Assembly: GCA_947244675.1 (NCBI GenBank)
Contig: CAMXLV010000016.1
Span: 1 to 23,915, forward strand
DNA length: 23,915 nt
Source of the DNA: an uncultured Clostridium sp.
Lineage (GTDB): Bacteria > Bacillota_A > Clostridia > TANB77 > CAG-508
Direction: 5' to 3'
Shown here: positions 16,113 through 23,665 of the stretch, one piece after another
Position numbering within the stretch: position 1 is the stretch's first letter
How the letters are laid out: every line of letters starts with the position of its first letter
Notes under the pieces: model-generated
Told to the model about the DNA's origin: nothing
Seen by the model: the letters and a program-made list of their open reading frames with translations, nothing else
The model's database searches: none
Program-made: the position numbers and the translations under genes

Positions 16113-17260
16113 TTATGCTTTGATAAAAGCATCTACTAAGTTTTGACATTTTTCATCAAACTCTTTTTTCCATGACTGATACAATTCCATGATTTCTTCT
16201 TTGTTCTTTTGTACCTCCATAATTTTTTCTTTAATATAATTAGCATCATCTTCTTTTTCTAAGATAACATATTCTCCTAATTTGGTACCAACAAAATAGT
16301 CATTATTGTTTCCGAAGTAAGCAAGGTACTCCCATTTCAAAACTTTCTAAAGGAAACATTGGCGCATTTTCTGTAAAGGTTGGATAAATATTAATATCAT
16401 TTTTTTGAATTCTCTTCATTAGTTCTTCATTTGGAATATAGTCATCAATACTCGTTGTTTCCAAATTTAATAGATTGACAAATTGTTTTGCACCTTCATT
16501 GATTGGTACAACATCTGCTACTGCATTTGGTACTAATTTCATAGCACTAAGAGCTGTATAAATATTTTTTAATTCTCTTGTATCTGCATTATAAATTCCA
16601 ATTTTTACTTTTGTATTTTGATTGATTGCTATTTTCCCTGCATTATCTTTATGGACATTATTTTGTAGATAATATGACTTAAATCCCACTTTTTGATAAA
16701 ATTCATACATTGTACTTCTTACAAAAGCAAAGCAATTGATTTTTCCTTGTTTATATAACTCCATTACTTCTTTGTTTAGGTTCCAAGTAAAGTCTGAGAA
16801 ATATTCATAACAATTTCCATGCCAAATTACTTTAATAGATATCTTAGGATTTTGCCTTTTTATTTCTTCTATTGTTTTTGTCCATCCATCACAAATTTGA
16901 CTAAAAATAACAGAAGAAATATTATTTTGCACAATCTGTTTTGCTAAAATTTCTATCTCACTTTTTTTGTAAATATGTTCTAGTGGTACAATATTTTCAA
17001 AAAGACCGAATGGTAGATGCTGCTACTCCCAACCAAGTAGGATTATAAAATACAATGTAATCTTTGTTTTGGTATTGTTTTATTTTTTGGATGGCTTCTT
17101 CTACTCTTTTATGATAGTGTTTGTTTTGTTCTTTTTCTTGTTTATGATTTGTCATTTTGTATTTTGCTGTACTTAAAAAATGGTATATTTTTCGTAAAAC
17201 TTTATCCATCATACTATCTTTTTTGATCCATCTCTTTAGCATATTTTTTATTTTTTGCAA
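16113..17260 (-). CDS. glycosyltransferase-like protein, read through two +1 shifts at CGG
   Basis: When joined at two places this is a 381-residue protein related to the product of the gene just upstream (17292-18263). Both share a late motif (SFEMGVPCLL-GNN here, SMELGIPCLI-GNT there), a following region rich in Glu/Lys helices and an ending with W-K-x-E-(F/Y)-D. This C-terminal arrangement resembles the donor-binding half of GT-B enzymes, so a sugar transferase is likely but unproven. The N-terminal 60 residues are strongly basic. Extra C bases occur at 17008 (before G85) and 16314 (before G316); each unshifted frame stops within 3 codons. The start is set at TTG 17260, with AAGGAA 9-10 bases upstream and 31 bases after the previous stop; an ATG at 17338 would overlap the upstream gene by 47 bases. 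Confidence 0.75.
16311..16317 (-). other. frame break 5: CTT C GGA
   Basis: The incoming frame reads CTT then CGG and would end at TAA three codons on. Dropping the C at 16314 gives CTT GGA AAC. The related upstream gene has TTA ATA GGA AAT at the same aligned position, without the extra C. Confidence 0.92.
17005..17011 (-). other. frame break 4: ATT C GGT
   Basis: The incoming frame reads ATT then CGG and would end at TGA three codons on. Dropping the C at 17008 gives ATT GGT CTT TTT GAA, joining VAASTI to GLFENI, a continuous protein. Confidence 0.88.
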
Positions 17261-17291
17261 TTTTCTCTTTCCTTCCTTCTTTTTGATTTGC

Positions 17292-18263
17292 CTATTTTTC
17301 AATAAATTTTTGTATTGTTTCTTTGGCTTGTTTGTCATATTCTTGTTTCCAATTTTTATATGCTTCTCTAATTTTTTCTTTGTTTTCTAGTATATTTTTT
17401 ATCATTTTTGCATTAATGATTGCATTATCTTCTGCTTTTGTCACTAAATATTGTTTTAATATTTCATTTTCTTCTAAAAAGTCAACGGTATTTCCTATTA
17501 AACAAGGAATCCCTAATTCCATACTAAGAAAAAATATTGGATGCATATATTCGGTAAAAGCTGTACTTACAATAATATCATTTTTGCACAAAGCTTGAAT
17601 AATTTGCTTTTCCTCTATTTTTTCAATTTTATCTGGAACACTTACTATTTGCATTGTATTTAAAAAATCTTCCATTCGCTCTTCTAAAACATTATAATGC
17701 AAAGTACAATTTTCTAGCATTTTAGCAATACATAATTGGTTAAAAATGTTTTTATCCCATGTATAATTTAATGGATAAATTCCAAGATCTATTGTTCCAT
17801 TTGTTTTTTTAATCTCTACTTTTTTATTTTCTGCTAATATATAATTTTCTTTTAAATAAGAACAAGAATAGCCTAAATTTTTGTATGTTTCATATTGCCC
17901 TTTTCTAAAAAAGGCTATATCATCTACTATTCCTTCTTTTGCTAATGCTAATAATCGAAAGAAGTTTTCTCTTTCATATTCGTAATATAATAAACTATCT
18001 TGTGTATTGCAGATAACTTTTATTTTCATGGCTGGATTTTTTTGTTTGGTATCTTTTATTAGTTTGTCCCATCCAATCTCTAGCCCTGCAAAAATAATTT
18101 GTTCTACTCCTTCTTGCCTATATTTTTCTATGATTTTTGTATTATGATTGTAGTCAAAATCTGTCCACCCTAGATGAATGGGTTCTGTATTTTCAAACAT
18201 ATTAATAATTTCTAAGTTATCTTCTGGCTTTTTGTCTCCATATAATACGATATATTTTTTCAT
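17292..18263 (-). CDS. glycosyltransferase-like protein, paralogue of the next operon gene
   Basis: Protein of 323 residues with no signal peptide or membrane segment. Recognisable parts are an alternating strand/helix start (KKYIVLYGDK, then IIFAGLEIGWDKL), a donor-half-like core, and LSMELGIPCLIGNTVDF near 247-263, followed by a helical, Lys/Glu-rich end. It aligns in its second half with the broken gene 16113-17260, so the pair arose by duplication. Placement between a HAD-domain gene and pyruvyl-transferase-like genes supports a role in surface-glycan assembly, probably as a sugar transferase; I cannot name the family with certainty. It starts 7 bases after the HAD gene. It is unbroken and shows the ancestral state for frame break 5. 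Confidence 0.75.
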   Translation of the reverse strand: MKKYIVLYGDKKPEDNLEIINMFENTEPIHLGWTDFDYNHNTKIIEKYRQEGVEQIIFAGLEIGWDKLIKDTKQKNPAMKIKVICNTQDSLLYYEYERENFFRLLALAKEGIVDDIAFFRKGQYETYKNLGYSCSYLKENYILAENKKVEIKKTNGTIDLGIYPLNYTWDKNIFNQLCIAKMLENCTLHYNVLEERMEDFLNTMQIVSVPDKIEKIEEKQIIQALCKNDIIVSTAFTEYMHPIFFLSMELGIPCLIGNTVDFLEENEILKQYLVTKAEDNAIINAKMIKNILENKEKIREAYKNWKQEYDKQAKETIQKFIEK

Positions 18264-18270
18264 TTTTTAT

Positions 18271-20172
18271 TTATCCTTTTCCTAAAATTTTCCTCATGGT
18301 GGATTTTACATTTAATAAGGCATTCATGTATTTAATATCATTATGAACCATAAATGCTTCTTTCCACAATTCATTTCTTAGCATTTTTCTACACTTAAAG
18401 ATGTTGATTCTTTCCAAGGTAGATAGTTTATCATCTTTTTCCACATATTCTGCTGCACCAAAGGTATCATTAAATACCATACTATAATAAGCTTCTATTA
18501 GCTCTTTGCTTGGATTAGTTTTTGTTTTTTGAATGACATCATAAACACAAGCTTTGGTTTCTTTTGCTTCATAAGGATGATATTTCATGTATTCATTAAT
18601 GATTTTAGCTCCTTCTAACATACCTTCTTGTAATGGTTTGATGTATTTTTTTACAATTTCTAATTCTTCTGTTTTTGCTTTACGAATAGCTTCTCCTTGC
18701 TTGTATTCCACTACACTAGCCGTTCCTGGATTGTAAATCCATTCTAGTAATGTAATCATGTTTCCTACTTCATTGTCTCTTATGTTTTTATCATCAATAA
18801 AGCTTATTTTGTTTGTATTTTTAGGTTGTAAATTGTAATAATCATATAATGTTAAGTAATAACCTTCTATTTTTTTATTGGTAAATATATGTGCCAAATT
18901 GTCTTGAATGGTTCCTCTCCATCCAATATCTACAACAAACATTGGCTCATCACTTTGGTTGGAAATTCCTTTTTTCTTTTCAAAATATTCTAATAGTTCT
19001 TGTCTTTTTCTAGCTAGTTCTTCATTGATTTTACTAGTAAATTCTAAATCAGCACATAATTTTTGTACACGAATATCAAACCATGGATCTATAATATCTT
19101 CTTCTGGTTTGATGTCATATTTTCCTAAAAATTCTTTGTATGGCTCTATTTTTATTGCTAATGTTTTAAATAATGTTTTCATACTTTGTACACGATATTG
19201 TGACCATAATCTTAATAATTCTGGAATAGAAAATTCTTTTAATGAAGCTGCAAAAGTTGCCATTCTACTTACTTCTAATGTATCACATTCTGGAATTGGT
19301 ACACCAAATGGGTTATTTTCTTTGATTAATTCATGTATTTTGATAAAAGTTTCTCCTTCTCTTGTTAAATAATACACTTTTGGAATGTTGTTTTTGATAG
19401 CATATTCAACAATGCTATATCCTAAGAAATATAAGATAGGAGCTAAATCCACACCACTGTTAAATAGATTATCACCTTTTTTTGCCCATGTTAAATCCAG
19501 TTCAAACTTTCTTCCTTTTTCTGGAACAAAATTGAACTCTGTTTTAGTTGTCTTGATGGTTTGTATTCCTAAACTATTTGCCATATCAATGTCAGAGAAT
19601 TGGTTATCTCCTACATGGATGTGTTCTTCTGGCTTGATCCCAATTTCTTCTTCTGCTTTTCTAAATAAATTTCCTGTTCTTTTATTTAATAAGTAATCAG
19701 CTGAACTATATATTTTTTCAAAAGTTACTGGTAGGTCTAAAGAATCTAATAATTCTTTTAAAGCTTCTTTTCCCATATAAAAATCTGATATACAATATTT
19801 CTTTAAGTCTTTATATTTTTCAAAAATTGGTATTATTTCTGGGTTAATAAAGATGACTCTTTTTTCTTGCTCAATTTCTTCTTTAACTAACTCTTCTGCT
19901 ATATCTTCTGGCTCTTTCATCGTTTCTTTTTGTAATTGCTTGAATACTTCTAATATTCTACATTCATCATCATTTCCTGCTTCTTTATTTTTTTTGCATT
20001 CTTTGGCTTCTATTTCATTTCTTAATTTTAAGATTTCATAGATATCTTTATATTTTTCTTTTAATTTTTTTTCATATTTTAATACCATGTATTTAGCTGT
20101 ATGCAATTTGGTTTCTTCTGGATGGCATTTTCTTTTTATTATGGTATCCCAAATGTCAAAACTTATTATCAT
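18271..20172 (-). CDS. HAD-domain protein with large C-terminal domain, first gene of the glycan operon
   Basis: Protein of 633 residues. Residues 1-205 form a haloacid-dehalogenase phosphohydrolase domain: nucleophile region FDIWDT (D6, D9), CISDFYMG (S129) for motif II, K164 in NKRTGNLF for motif III, and HVGDNQFSDIDMA (D189, D194) for motif IV. Residues ~230-600 form a second region with YYLTREGETF near 275 and FVVDIGWRGTIQDNL near 407-421, an arrangement found in other capsule and surface-polysaccharide loci. A phosphatase or phosphotransfer step in sugar precursor or acceptor handling is likely; the exact substrate is unknown. Start ATG has AAAGGATG seven bases upstream. The operon promoter at 20218-20246 gives a leader of about 40 bases. 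Confidence 0.8.
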   Translation of the reverse strand: MIISFDIWDTIIKRKCHPEETKLHTAKYMVLKYEKKLKEKYKDIYEILKLRNEIEAKECKKNKEAGNDDECRILEVFKQLQKETMKEPEDIAEELVKEEIEQEKRVIFINPEIIPIFEKYKDLKKYCISDFYMGKEALKELLDSLDLPVTFEKIYSSADYLLNKRTGNLFRKAEEEIGIKPEEHIHVGDNQFSDIDMANSLGIQTIKTTKTEFNFVPEKGRKFELDLTWAKKGDNLFNSGVDLAPILYFLGYSIVEYAIKNNIPKVYYLTREGETFIKIHELIKENNPFGVPIPECDTLEVSRMATFAASLKEFSIPELLRLWSQYRVQSMKTLFKTLAIKIEPYKEFLGKYDIKPEEDIIDPWFDIRVQKLCADLEFTSKINEELARKRQELLEYFEKKKGISNQSDEPMFVVDIGWRGTIQDNLAHIFTNKKIEGYYLTLYDYYNLQPKNTNKISFIDDKNIRDNEVGNMITLLEWIYNPGTASVVEYKQGEAIRKAKTEELEIVKKYIKPLQEGMLEGAKIINEYMKYHPYEAKETKACVYDVIQKTKTNPSKELIEAYYSMVFNDTFGAAEYVEKDDKLSTLERINIFKCRKMLRNELWKEAFMVHNDIKYMNALLNVKSTMRKILGKG

Positions 20173-20217
20173 TTTTTTACATCCTTTCTTTTGCTCTTTT
20201 CCTTTTTATTCTTCCCC

Positions 20218-20246
20218 ATTCTATCATTTATTTATTACATTATCAA
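20218..20246 (-). promoter_or_regulatory. promoter of the surface-glycan operon
   Basis: Minus strand: TTGATA (20241-20246), 17-base spacer, TAGAAT (20218-20223) with TGA directly before it (extended -10). It lies just after the guaB terminator and is the only good promoter I see for the ten close-packed or overlapping genes down to 7911. Confidence 0.7.
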
Positions 20247-20253
20247 GCTATAT

Positions 20254-20298
20254 TATAAAAAAAAGAAAAGTTGATTCTTGGCTTTTCAACTTTTCTTT
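20254..20298 (-). terminator. intrinsic terminator of guaB
   Basis: Minus strand: aaagaaaagttga (20286-20298) pairs with tcaacttttcttt (20262-20274) around an 11-base loop, followed by a T-run. The TGA stop of guaB (20286-20288) forms the top of the stem. It insulates the glycan operon from guaB. Confidence 0.88.
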
Positions 20299-21806
20299 AC
20301 TTCTTTATTTTGGTTATCAATTTCTTTTAAAATAACATCATGTGCTCCGCCTTCTGTAATACTAATATCAGATACTAGCGTTAGTCTTGCTTTTTCATGG
20401 AATTCTGGAATACTTATGCATCCACAATTACACATGGTTGATTTTATTTTAGAGACTGTTATGGCTAAGTTTTCTTTTAAGCTTCCTGCATAAGGAATAT
20501 AAGAATCTACTCCTTCTTCAAAAGAAAGTTTTTTAGCTCCTCCCATATCATATCTTTGCCAGTTTCTCGCTCTATTTGATCCTTCTCCCCAATATTCTTT
20601 AACATAAGCATTTCCTTTTTTGATAATTCTAGTTGGGCTTTCGTCAAATCTTGCAAAATATCTTCCCATCATAACAAAGTCTGCTCCTAATGCAAGGGCT
20701 ATTGTAATATGATAGTCATGAACAATTCCTCCATCAATACATAATGGGATGTATATTCCAGTTTCTTTAAAGTATTCATCACGAGCTGCTGCTACATCAA
20801 TTAGGGCTGAAGCATTTCCACGTCCAATTCCTTTGGTTTCACGCGTGATACAAATAGATCCTCCTCCTACACCAATTTTTATAAAGTCTGCTCCTGCTTT
20901 TGCTAAGTATAAGAACCCTTCTTTATCAACTACATTTCCTGCTCCTATTTTAACAGTATCTCCATATTTTTCTCTTACATAGTCTATGGTATTTTTTTGC
21001 CAGATAGAGTATCCATCTGATGAATCCATACAAATTAGGTCTACCCCTGCTTCTACTAAAGCTGGTATTCTTTCTTCATAATCTCTTGTATTGATTCCAG
21101 CTCCTACTATGTATCTTTTATTTTCATCTAATAATGAATCTGGATTGTTTTTTCTTTCTTCATAATCTCTTCTAAATACTAGATATCTTAATCTCTCTTC
21201 TTCATCTAGTATTGGCAAACACGCGATTTTCTTTTCCCATATTAGGTCATTGGCTTCTGATAAACTGATTCCTTCTTTCGCCCATACTACTCTTTCTTTT
21301 GGCGTCATAAAGTTGTCAATTGGTTCTTCAAAATTGTCTCTTGATATTCTGTAATCTTTATCTGTTACTAATCCTATGAATTTTCCTTTGGCTGTTCCAT
21401 CATCTGTTATTATAACAGTTGAATGCCCTGTTTCATTTATTAATTCGATTACTTCTTTTAAAGAGGTACCTGATTTTACATTAGAATCACTAATAACAAA
21501 TCCTGCTTTGTGCTTTTTTACATGTTTTACCATTTGTGCCTGTGATTCAATAGATTGTGAACCATAAATAAAAGCTACTCCTCCTTCTCTGGCAAGTGCT
21601 ATTCCCATTTGTTCTCCTGATACTGCTTGCATAATGGCTGATACCATTGGTACATTTGCATAATATTTTGCTTCTTCTCCTTTTTTGTATTTAACTAATG
21701 GTGTTTTTAGTGATACATTGGTTGGTATACATCTTTCATCTGTTAGGTTTGGTAATAATAAATATTCATTGAATGTTCTTGAAATATCTTCTAATATTTT
21801 TGCCAT
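20286..21806 (-). CDS. guaB: inosine-5'-monophosphate dehydrogenase
   Basis: Oxidises IMP to XMP with NAD+, the committed step of GMP synthesis; cytosolic tetramer. The 506 residues fit the family. A TIM-barrel is split by a CBS pair at about 100-215 (MTPKERVVW near 167 in the second CBS domain). IGAGNVV near 287 and [10 protein letters not shown] carry the catalytic Cys C319, followed by GIGRGN, a LCIDGGIV phosphate-binding loop near 353 and MGRYFA near 378. The flap region carries RYDMGG. Start ATG has AAGGAAGGGG upstream. Own promoter and terminator, so a single-gene unit. Confidence 0.97.
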   Translation of the reverse strand: MAKILEDISRTFNEYLLLPNLTDERCIPTNVSLKTPLVKYKKGEEAKYYANVPMVSAIMQAVSGEQMGIALAREGGVAFIYGSQSIESQAQMVKHVKKHKAGFVISDSNVKSGTSLKEVIELINETGHSTVIITDDGTAKGKFIGLVTDKDYRISRDNFEEPIDNFMTPKERVVWAKEGISLSEANDLIWEKKIACLPILDEEERLRYLVFRRDYEERKNNPDSLLDENKRYIVGAGINTRDYEERIPALVEAGVDLICMDSSDGYSIWQKNTIDYVREKYGDTVKIGAGNVVDKEGFLYLAKAGADFIKIGVGGGSICITRETKGIGRGNASALIDVAAARDEYFKETGIYIPLCIDGGIVHDYHITIALALGADFVMMGRYFARFDESPTRIIKKGNAYVKEYWGEGSNRARNWQRYDMGGAKKLSFEEGVDSYIPYAGSLKENLAITVSKIKSTMCNCGCISIPEFHEKARLTLVSDISITEGGAHDVILKEIDNQNKEVKKS

Positions 21807-21840
21807 TTTTTTGACCCCTTCCTTTTTTCTCTTTCATAAA

Positions 21841-21869
21841 ATTATACTATATTATTTAATTTTTGTAAA
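21841..21869 (-). promoter_or_regulatory. promoter of guaB
   Basis: Minus strand: TTTACA (21864-21869), 17-base spacer, TATAAT (21841-21846). Predicted leader of about 28 bases to the ATG at 21806; no room for a riboswitch. Confidence 0.75.
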
Positions 21870-21958
21870 GAGATTTTCAAGCATTTCTTTGTTGAATGTG
21901 TTGGCATTATAGGAAAAGATCAAAAAGTTCTTATTCGTTTTTTATTTTTGTCTATTAC

Positions 21959-21995
21959 AAAAAAAGAAGAATACTTTTTGCTGTATTCTTCTTCA
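21959..21995 (-). terminator. intrinsic terminator of the rplU-rpmA unit
   Basis: Minus strand: aagaagaatac (21984-21994) pairs with gtattcttctt (21965-21975) around an 8-base loop, followed by a T-run. It lies 27 bases after the rpmA stop. The stretch 21870-21958 up to the guaB promoter holds nothing I can name. Confidence 0.9.
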
Positions 21996-22021
21996 TTTTA
22001 TTAAGGCTTTTTATTTTGTTC

Positions 22022-22279
22022 TTATTGGACTGGATAAACACTTACTTGTTTTTTATCTCTACCTTTTCTTTCAAATTTTACATTTCCATCTACTAATGCA
22101 TATAAAGTATCATCACTACCTTTACCAACATTAACTCCTGGATGTACTTTGGTTCCTCTTTGTCTTATTAATATATTTCCTGCTAAGACAAATTGTCCAT
22201 CTGCTCTTTTGACACCAAGACGTTTAGATTCGCTCTCTCTTCCGTTATGGCTACTACCTTGACCTTTTTTATGAGCCAT
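22022..22279 (-). CDS. rpmA: 50S ribosomal protein L27
   Basis: Ribosomal large-subunit protein near the peptidyl-transferase centre. The 85 residues begin [22 protein letters not shown], the normal conserved core. Most Firmicutes make L27 with an extra N-terminal stretch ending in a FA cleavage site, removed by the Prp protease encoded between rplU and rpmA. Here the frame upstream of ATG is closed by TGA two codons before it, and no prp-like gene lies in the 60 bases to rplU, so the protein is made directly in mature form. Ribosome site AAGGGAGTG. Confidence 0.96.
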   Translation of the reverse strand: MAHKKGQGSSHNGRESESKRLGVKRADGQFVLAGNILIRQRGTKVHPGVNVGKGSDDTLYALVDGNVKFERKGRDKKQVSVYPVQ

Positions 22280-22339
22280 GCCCTTTCACTCCCTTCGGTT
22301 TGTTCTCTTTCTATTTGCTTATTTTTTAACGTTTTTATT

Positions 22340-22711
22340 TTAAGCTTCTGCTTTTTTAGCAACTTCTTCTTTTTTTGCTGTTGTTTCTGCTTTTTTAGCA
22401 GCTGTTTTAATAGATGTAATTTCAACTTTTGTGTATGGTTGTCTATGACCTTGTTTTCTTCTATAATTTTTTTTAGGTTTCATTTTGAAAACAATGATTT
22501 TTTTAGCTTTACCATGTGAAATTACTTTTCCTTCTACTTTTACACCTTTTACATAAGGAGCTCCAATTTGTACTTTTTCTCCATCAGATACTAAATTTAC
22601 ATTTTCAAAGGTGATTTTTTCTCCTTCTTTGGCATCTAATTTTTCAAAAAATACAACATCTCCTTCTGTTACTTTGTATTGTTTTCCACAGCTTTCAATG
22701 ATTGCGTACAT
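22340..22711 (-). CDS. rplU: 50S ribosomal protein L21 with an extended C-terminus
   Basis: Large-subunit protein that binds 23S rRNA. Conserved features are [14 protein letters not shown] at the start, the [15 protein letters not shown] core, and [21 protein letters not shown] near the end. At 123 residues it is longer than the usual ~103 because of a Lys/Ala/Glu tail after ITSI. First gene of the rplU-rpmA unit, with its own promoter and a structured leader. Confidence 0.96.
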   Translation of the reverse strand: MYAIIESCGKQYKVTEGDVVFFEKLDAKEGEKITFENVNLVSDGEKVQIGAPYVKGVKVEGKVISHGKAKKIIVFKMKPKKNYRRKQGHRQPYTKVEITSIKTAAKKAETTAKKEEVAKKAEA

Positions 22712-22810
22712 TTAAAATGCACCTCCCTTATTTGTATACTCGCTAATCCTTATTCTTCAGGCAATTAACCCTTGGTTAATGTTTAGGTGCCTTGACTAAG
22801 CGGATTACAG
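22712..22810 (-). ncRNA. L21-type leader RNA upstream of rplU
   Basis: The ~100-nt transcribed leader folds on the minus strand: TAATCC pairs with GGATTA, CTTA with TAAG, GGCA with TGCC, and an inner hairpin TTAACC-aag-GGTTAA caps it, just before the GGGAGGTG ribosome site. Position, size and shape match the L21 leader known in Firmicutes, thought to be bound by L21 for feedback control. Assigned by structure and location only. Confidence 0.7.
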
Positions 22811-22816
22811 TTTTTA

Positions 22817-22845
22817 AGTCTATCATATTTTTAAGTTTTTGTCAA
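22817..22845 (-). promoter_or_regulatory. promoter of rplU-rpmA
   Basis: Minus strand: TTGACA (22840-22845), 17-base spacer, TAGACT (22817-22822) with TGA before it. The -35 lies inside the last codons of the upstream rdgB gene. Confidence 0.8.
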
Positions 22846-23409
22846 TTGTTTTTCTAAATTTTCTAGTGCTATTTTTCGATGACTTATTGCATTTTTTTCT
22901 TCTTGGGATAGTTCTGCATAAGTTTTTCCATTGTCTAATTCAAAAATGGGATCAAATCCAAATCCGTTTTTTCCTCTTTCCTTTTTTGCTATTTTTCCAT
23001 TTATTTCTCCTTTTCCTATGATGAATTTTCCATTTTCATAATAAGCCATAACACATTTTACTTTTGCTTTTCTATCTTCTCCTTCTAGCCCTTCCATTTT
23101 TTTTAATATAGCTTTGTTTTTTTGCTCTGGTGTAGCCTCTTCTCCTAAAAACCTTGCTGTATATACTCCTGGCCATCCATTTAGTGCTGCTATTTCTAAT
23201 CCACTATCATCAGCTATACATCCTAAATTGGCTATATCTCCTATTTCTTTTGCTTTTTTCTTAGCGTTTCCTTCAAAGGTTTCTTGATCTTCTACTACTT
23301 CTATTTGGCATTTTATATCTTTTAATGTCAATAATTCATAATTTTTTAAAATCGCTTTCATTTCTTTTTGTTTTCCCAAATTGTTAGTTGCTATTACAAT
23401 TTTCTTCAT
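22831..23409 (-). CDS. rdgB: XTP/dITP diphosphatase (non-canonical purine NTP pyrophosphatase)
   Basis: Housecleaning enzyme that hydrolyses ITP, dITP and XTP to the monophosphates. The 192 residues are normal for the HAM1/RdgB family: IATNNLGKQKE near 6-16, ETFEGNA near 43-49, the metal/active-site ADDSGLEI at 66-73, GVYTARF at 81-87, FGFDPIF near 150 and SHRKIAL near the end. Start ATG has AAAGGTGG upstream. The promoter is unclear; an extended -10 (TGCTATATT, 23469-23477 on the minus strand) is possible. Its end overlaps the rplU promoter. Confidence 0.96.
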   Translation of the reverse strand: MKKIVIATNNLGKQKEMKAILKNYELLTLKDIKCQIEVVEDQETFEGNAKKKAKEIGDIANLGCIADDSGLEIAALNGWPGVYTARFLGEEATPEQKNKAILKKMEGLEGEDRKAKVKCVMAYYENGKFIIGKGEINGKIAKKERGKNGFGFDPIFELDNGKTYAELSQEEKNAISHRKIALENLEKQLTKT

Positions 23410-23477
23410 ATATTTGCCACCTTTCTATTTTTTTGGATTTTTCTTCATGTTCTAATCTTTTATTAGTAATATAGCAT

Positions 23478-23503
23478 AAAAAGACTACTTTTTCTAGCCT
23501 TTT
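23478..23503 (-). terminator. probable intrinsic terminator
   Basis: Minus strand: aaaaggcta (23495-23503) pairs with tagtctttt (23479-23487), one G-T pair, 7-base loop, then a short T-run. It lies 160 bases after the partial gene and just before the rdgB start region. Confidence 0.5.
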
Positions 23504-23620
23504 CAAACATAAAAAATGTTAGTTCTTTTAAATTACTCTGCATACTCCATTCTTATTCACTTGCGAAAATTTTGTAGGAATTTTCTTTGCATATATTTTT
23601 ATTTATATAAAGCATAAATG

Positions 23621-23651
23621 AAAGAGCCAGTTTTTATCTTACTAGCTCTTT
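23621..23651 (-). terminator. hairpin after the partial gene, weak terminator
   Basis: An 11-bp stem (23641-23651 with 23621-23631, one G-T pair) and a 9-base loop lie 15 bases after the stop. The following T-run is poor, so termination may be incomplete. The remaining bases 23504-23620 hold nothing I can name. Confidence 0.5.
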
Positions 23652-23665
23652 ATAAATTCTTTATT

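Noticed and set aside
9890..17011. Explaining the frame breaks as ordinary pseudogene decay
   Set aside because: Random decay gives insertions, deletions and stops of mixed kinds; here all five are the same C-before-GGN insertion, the remaining sequence is intact, and no other damage is seen. A systematic sequencing artefact remains possible and is named as the main alternative.
9890..17011. RF2-like frameshift mechanism (slippery CTT before a stop)
   Set aside because: Only one site has CTT, none has a stop codon in the A site, and no common Shine-Dalgarno-like stimulator precedes the five sites.
17261..17338. ATG at 17338 as the start of the twice-broken GT-like gene
   Set aside because: It would overlap the upstream gene by 47 bases with a poor ribosome site; TTG at 17260 has a good one and follows the previous stop.
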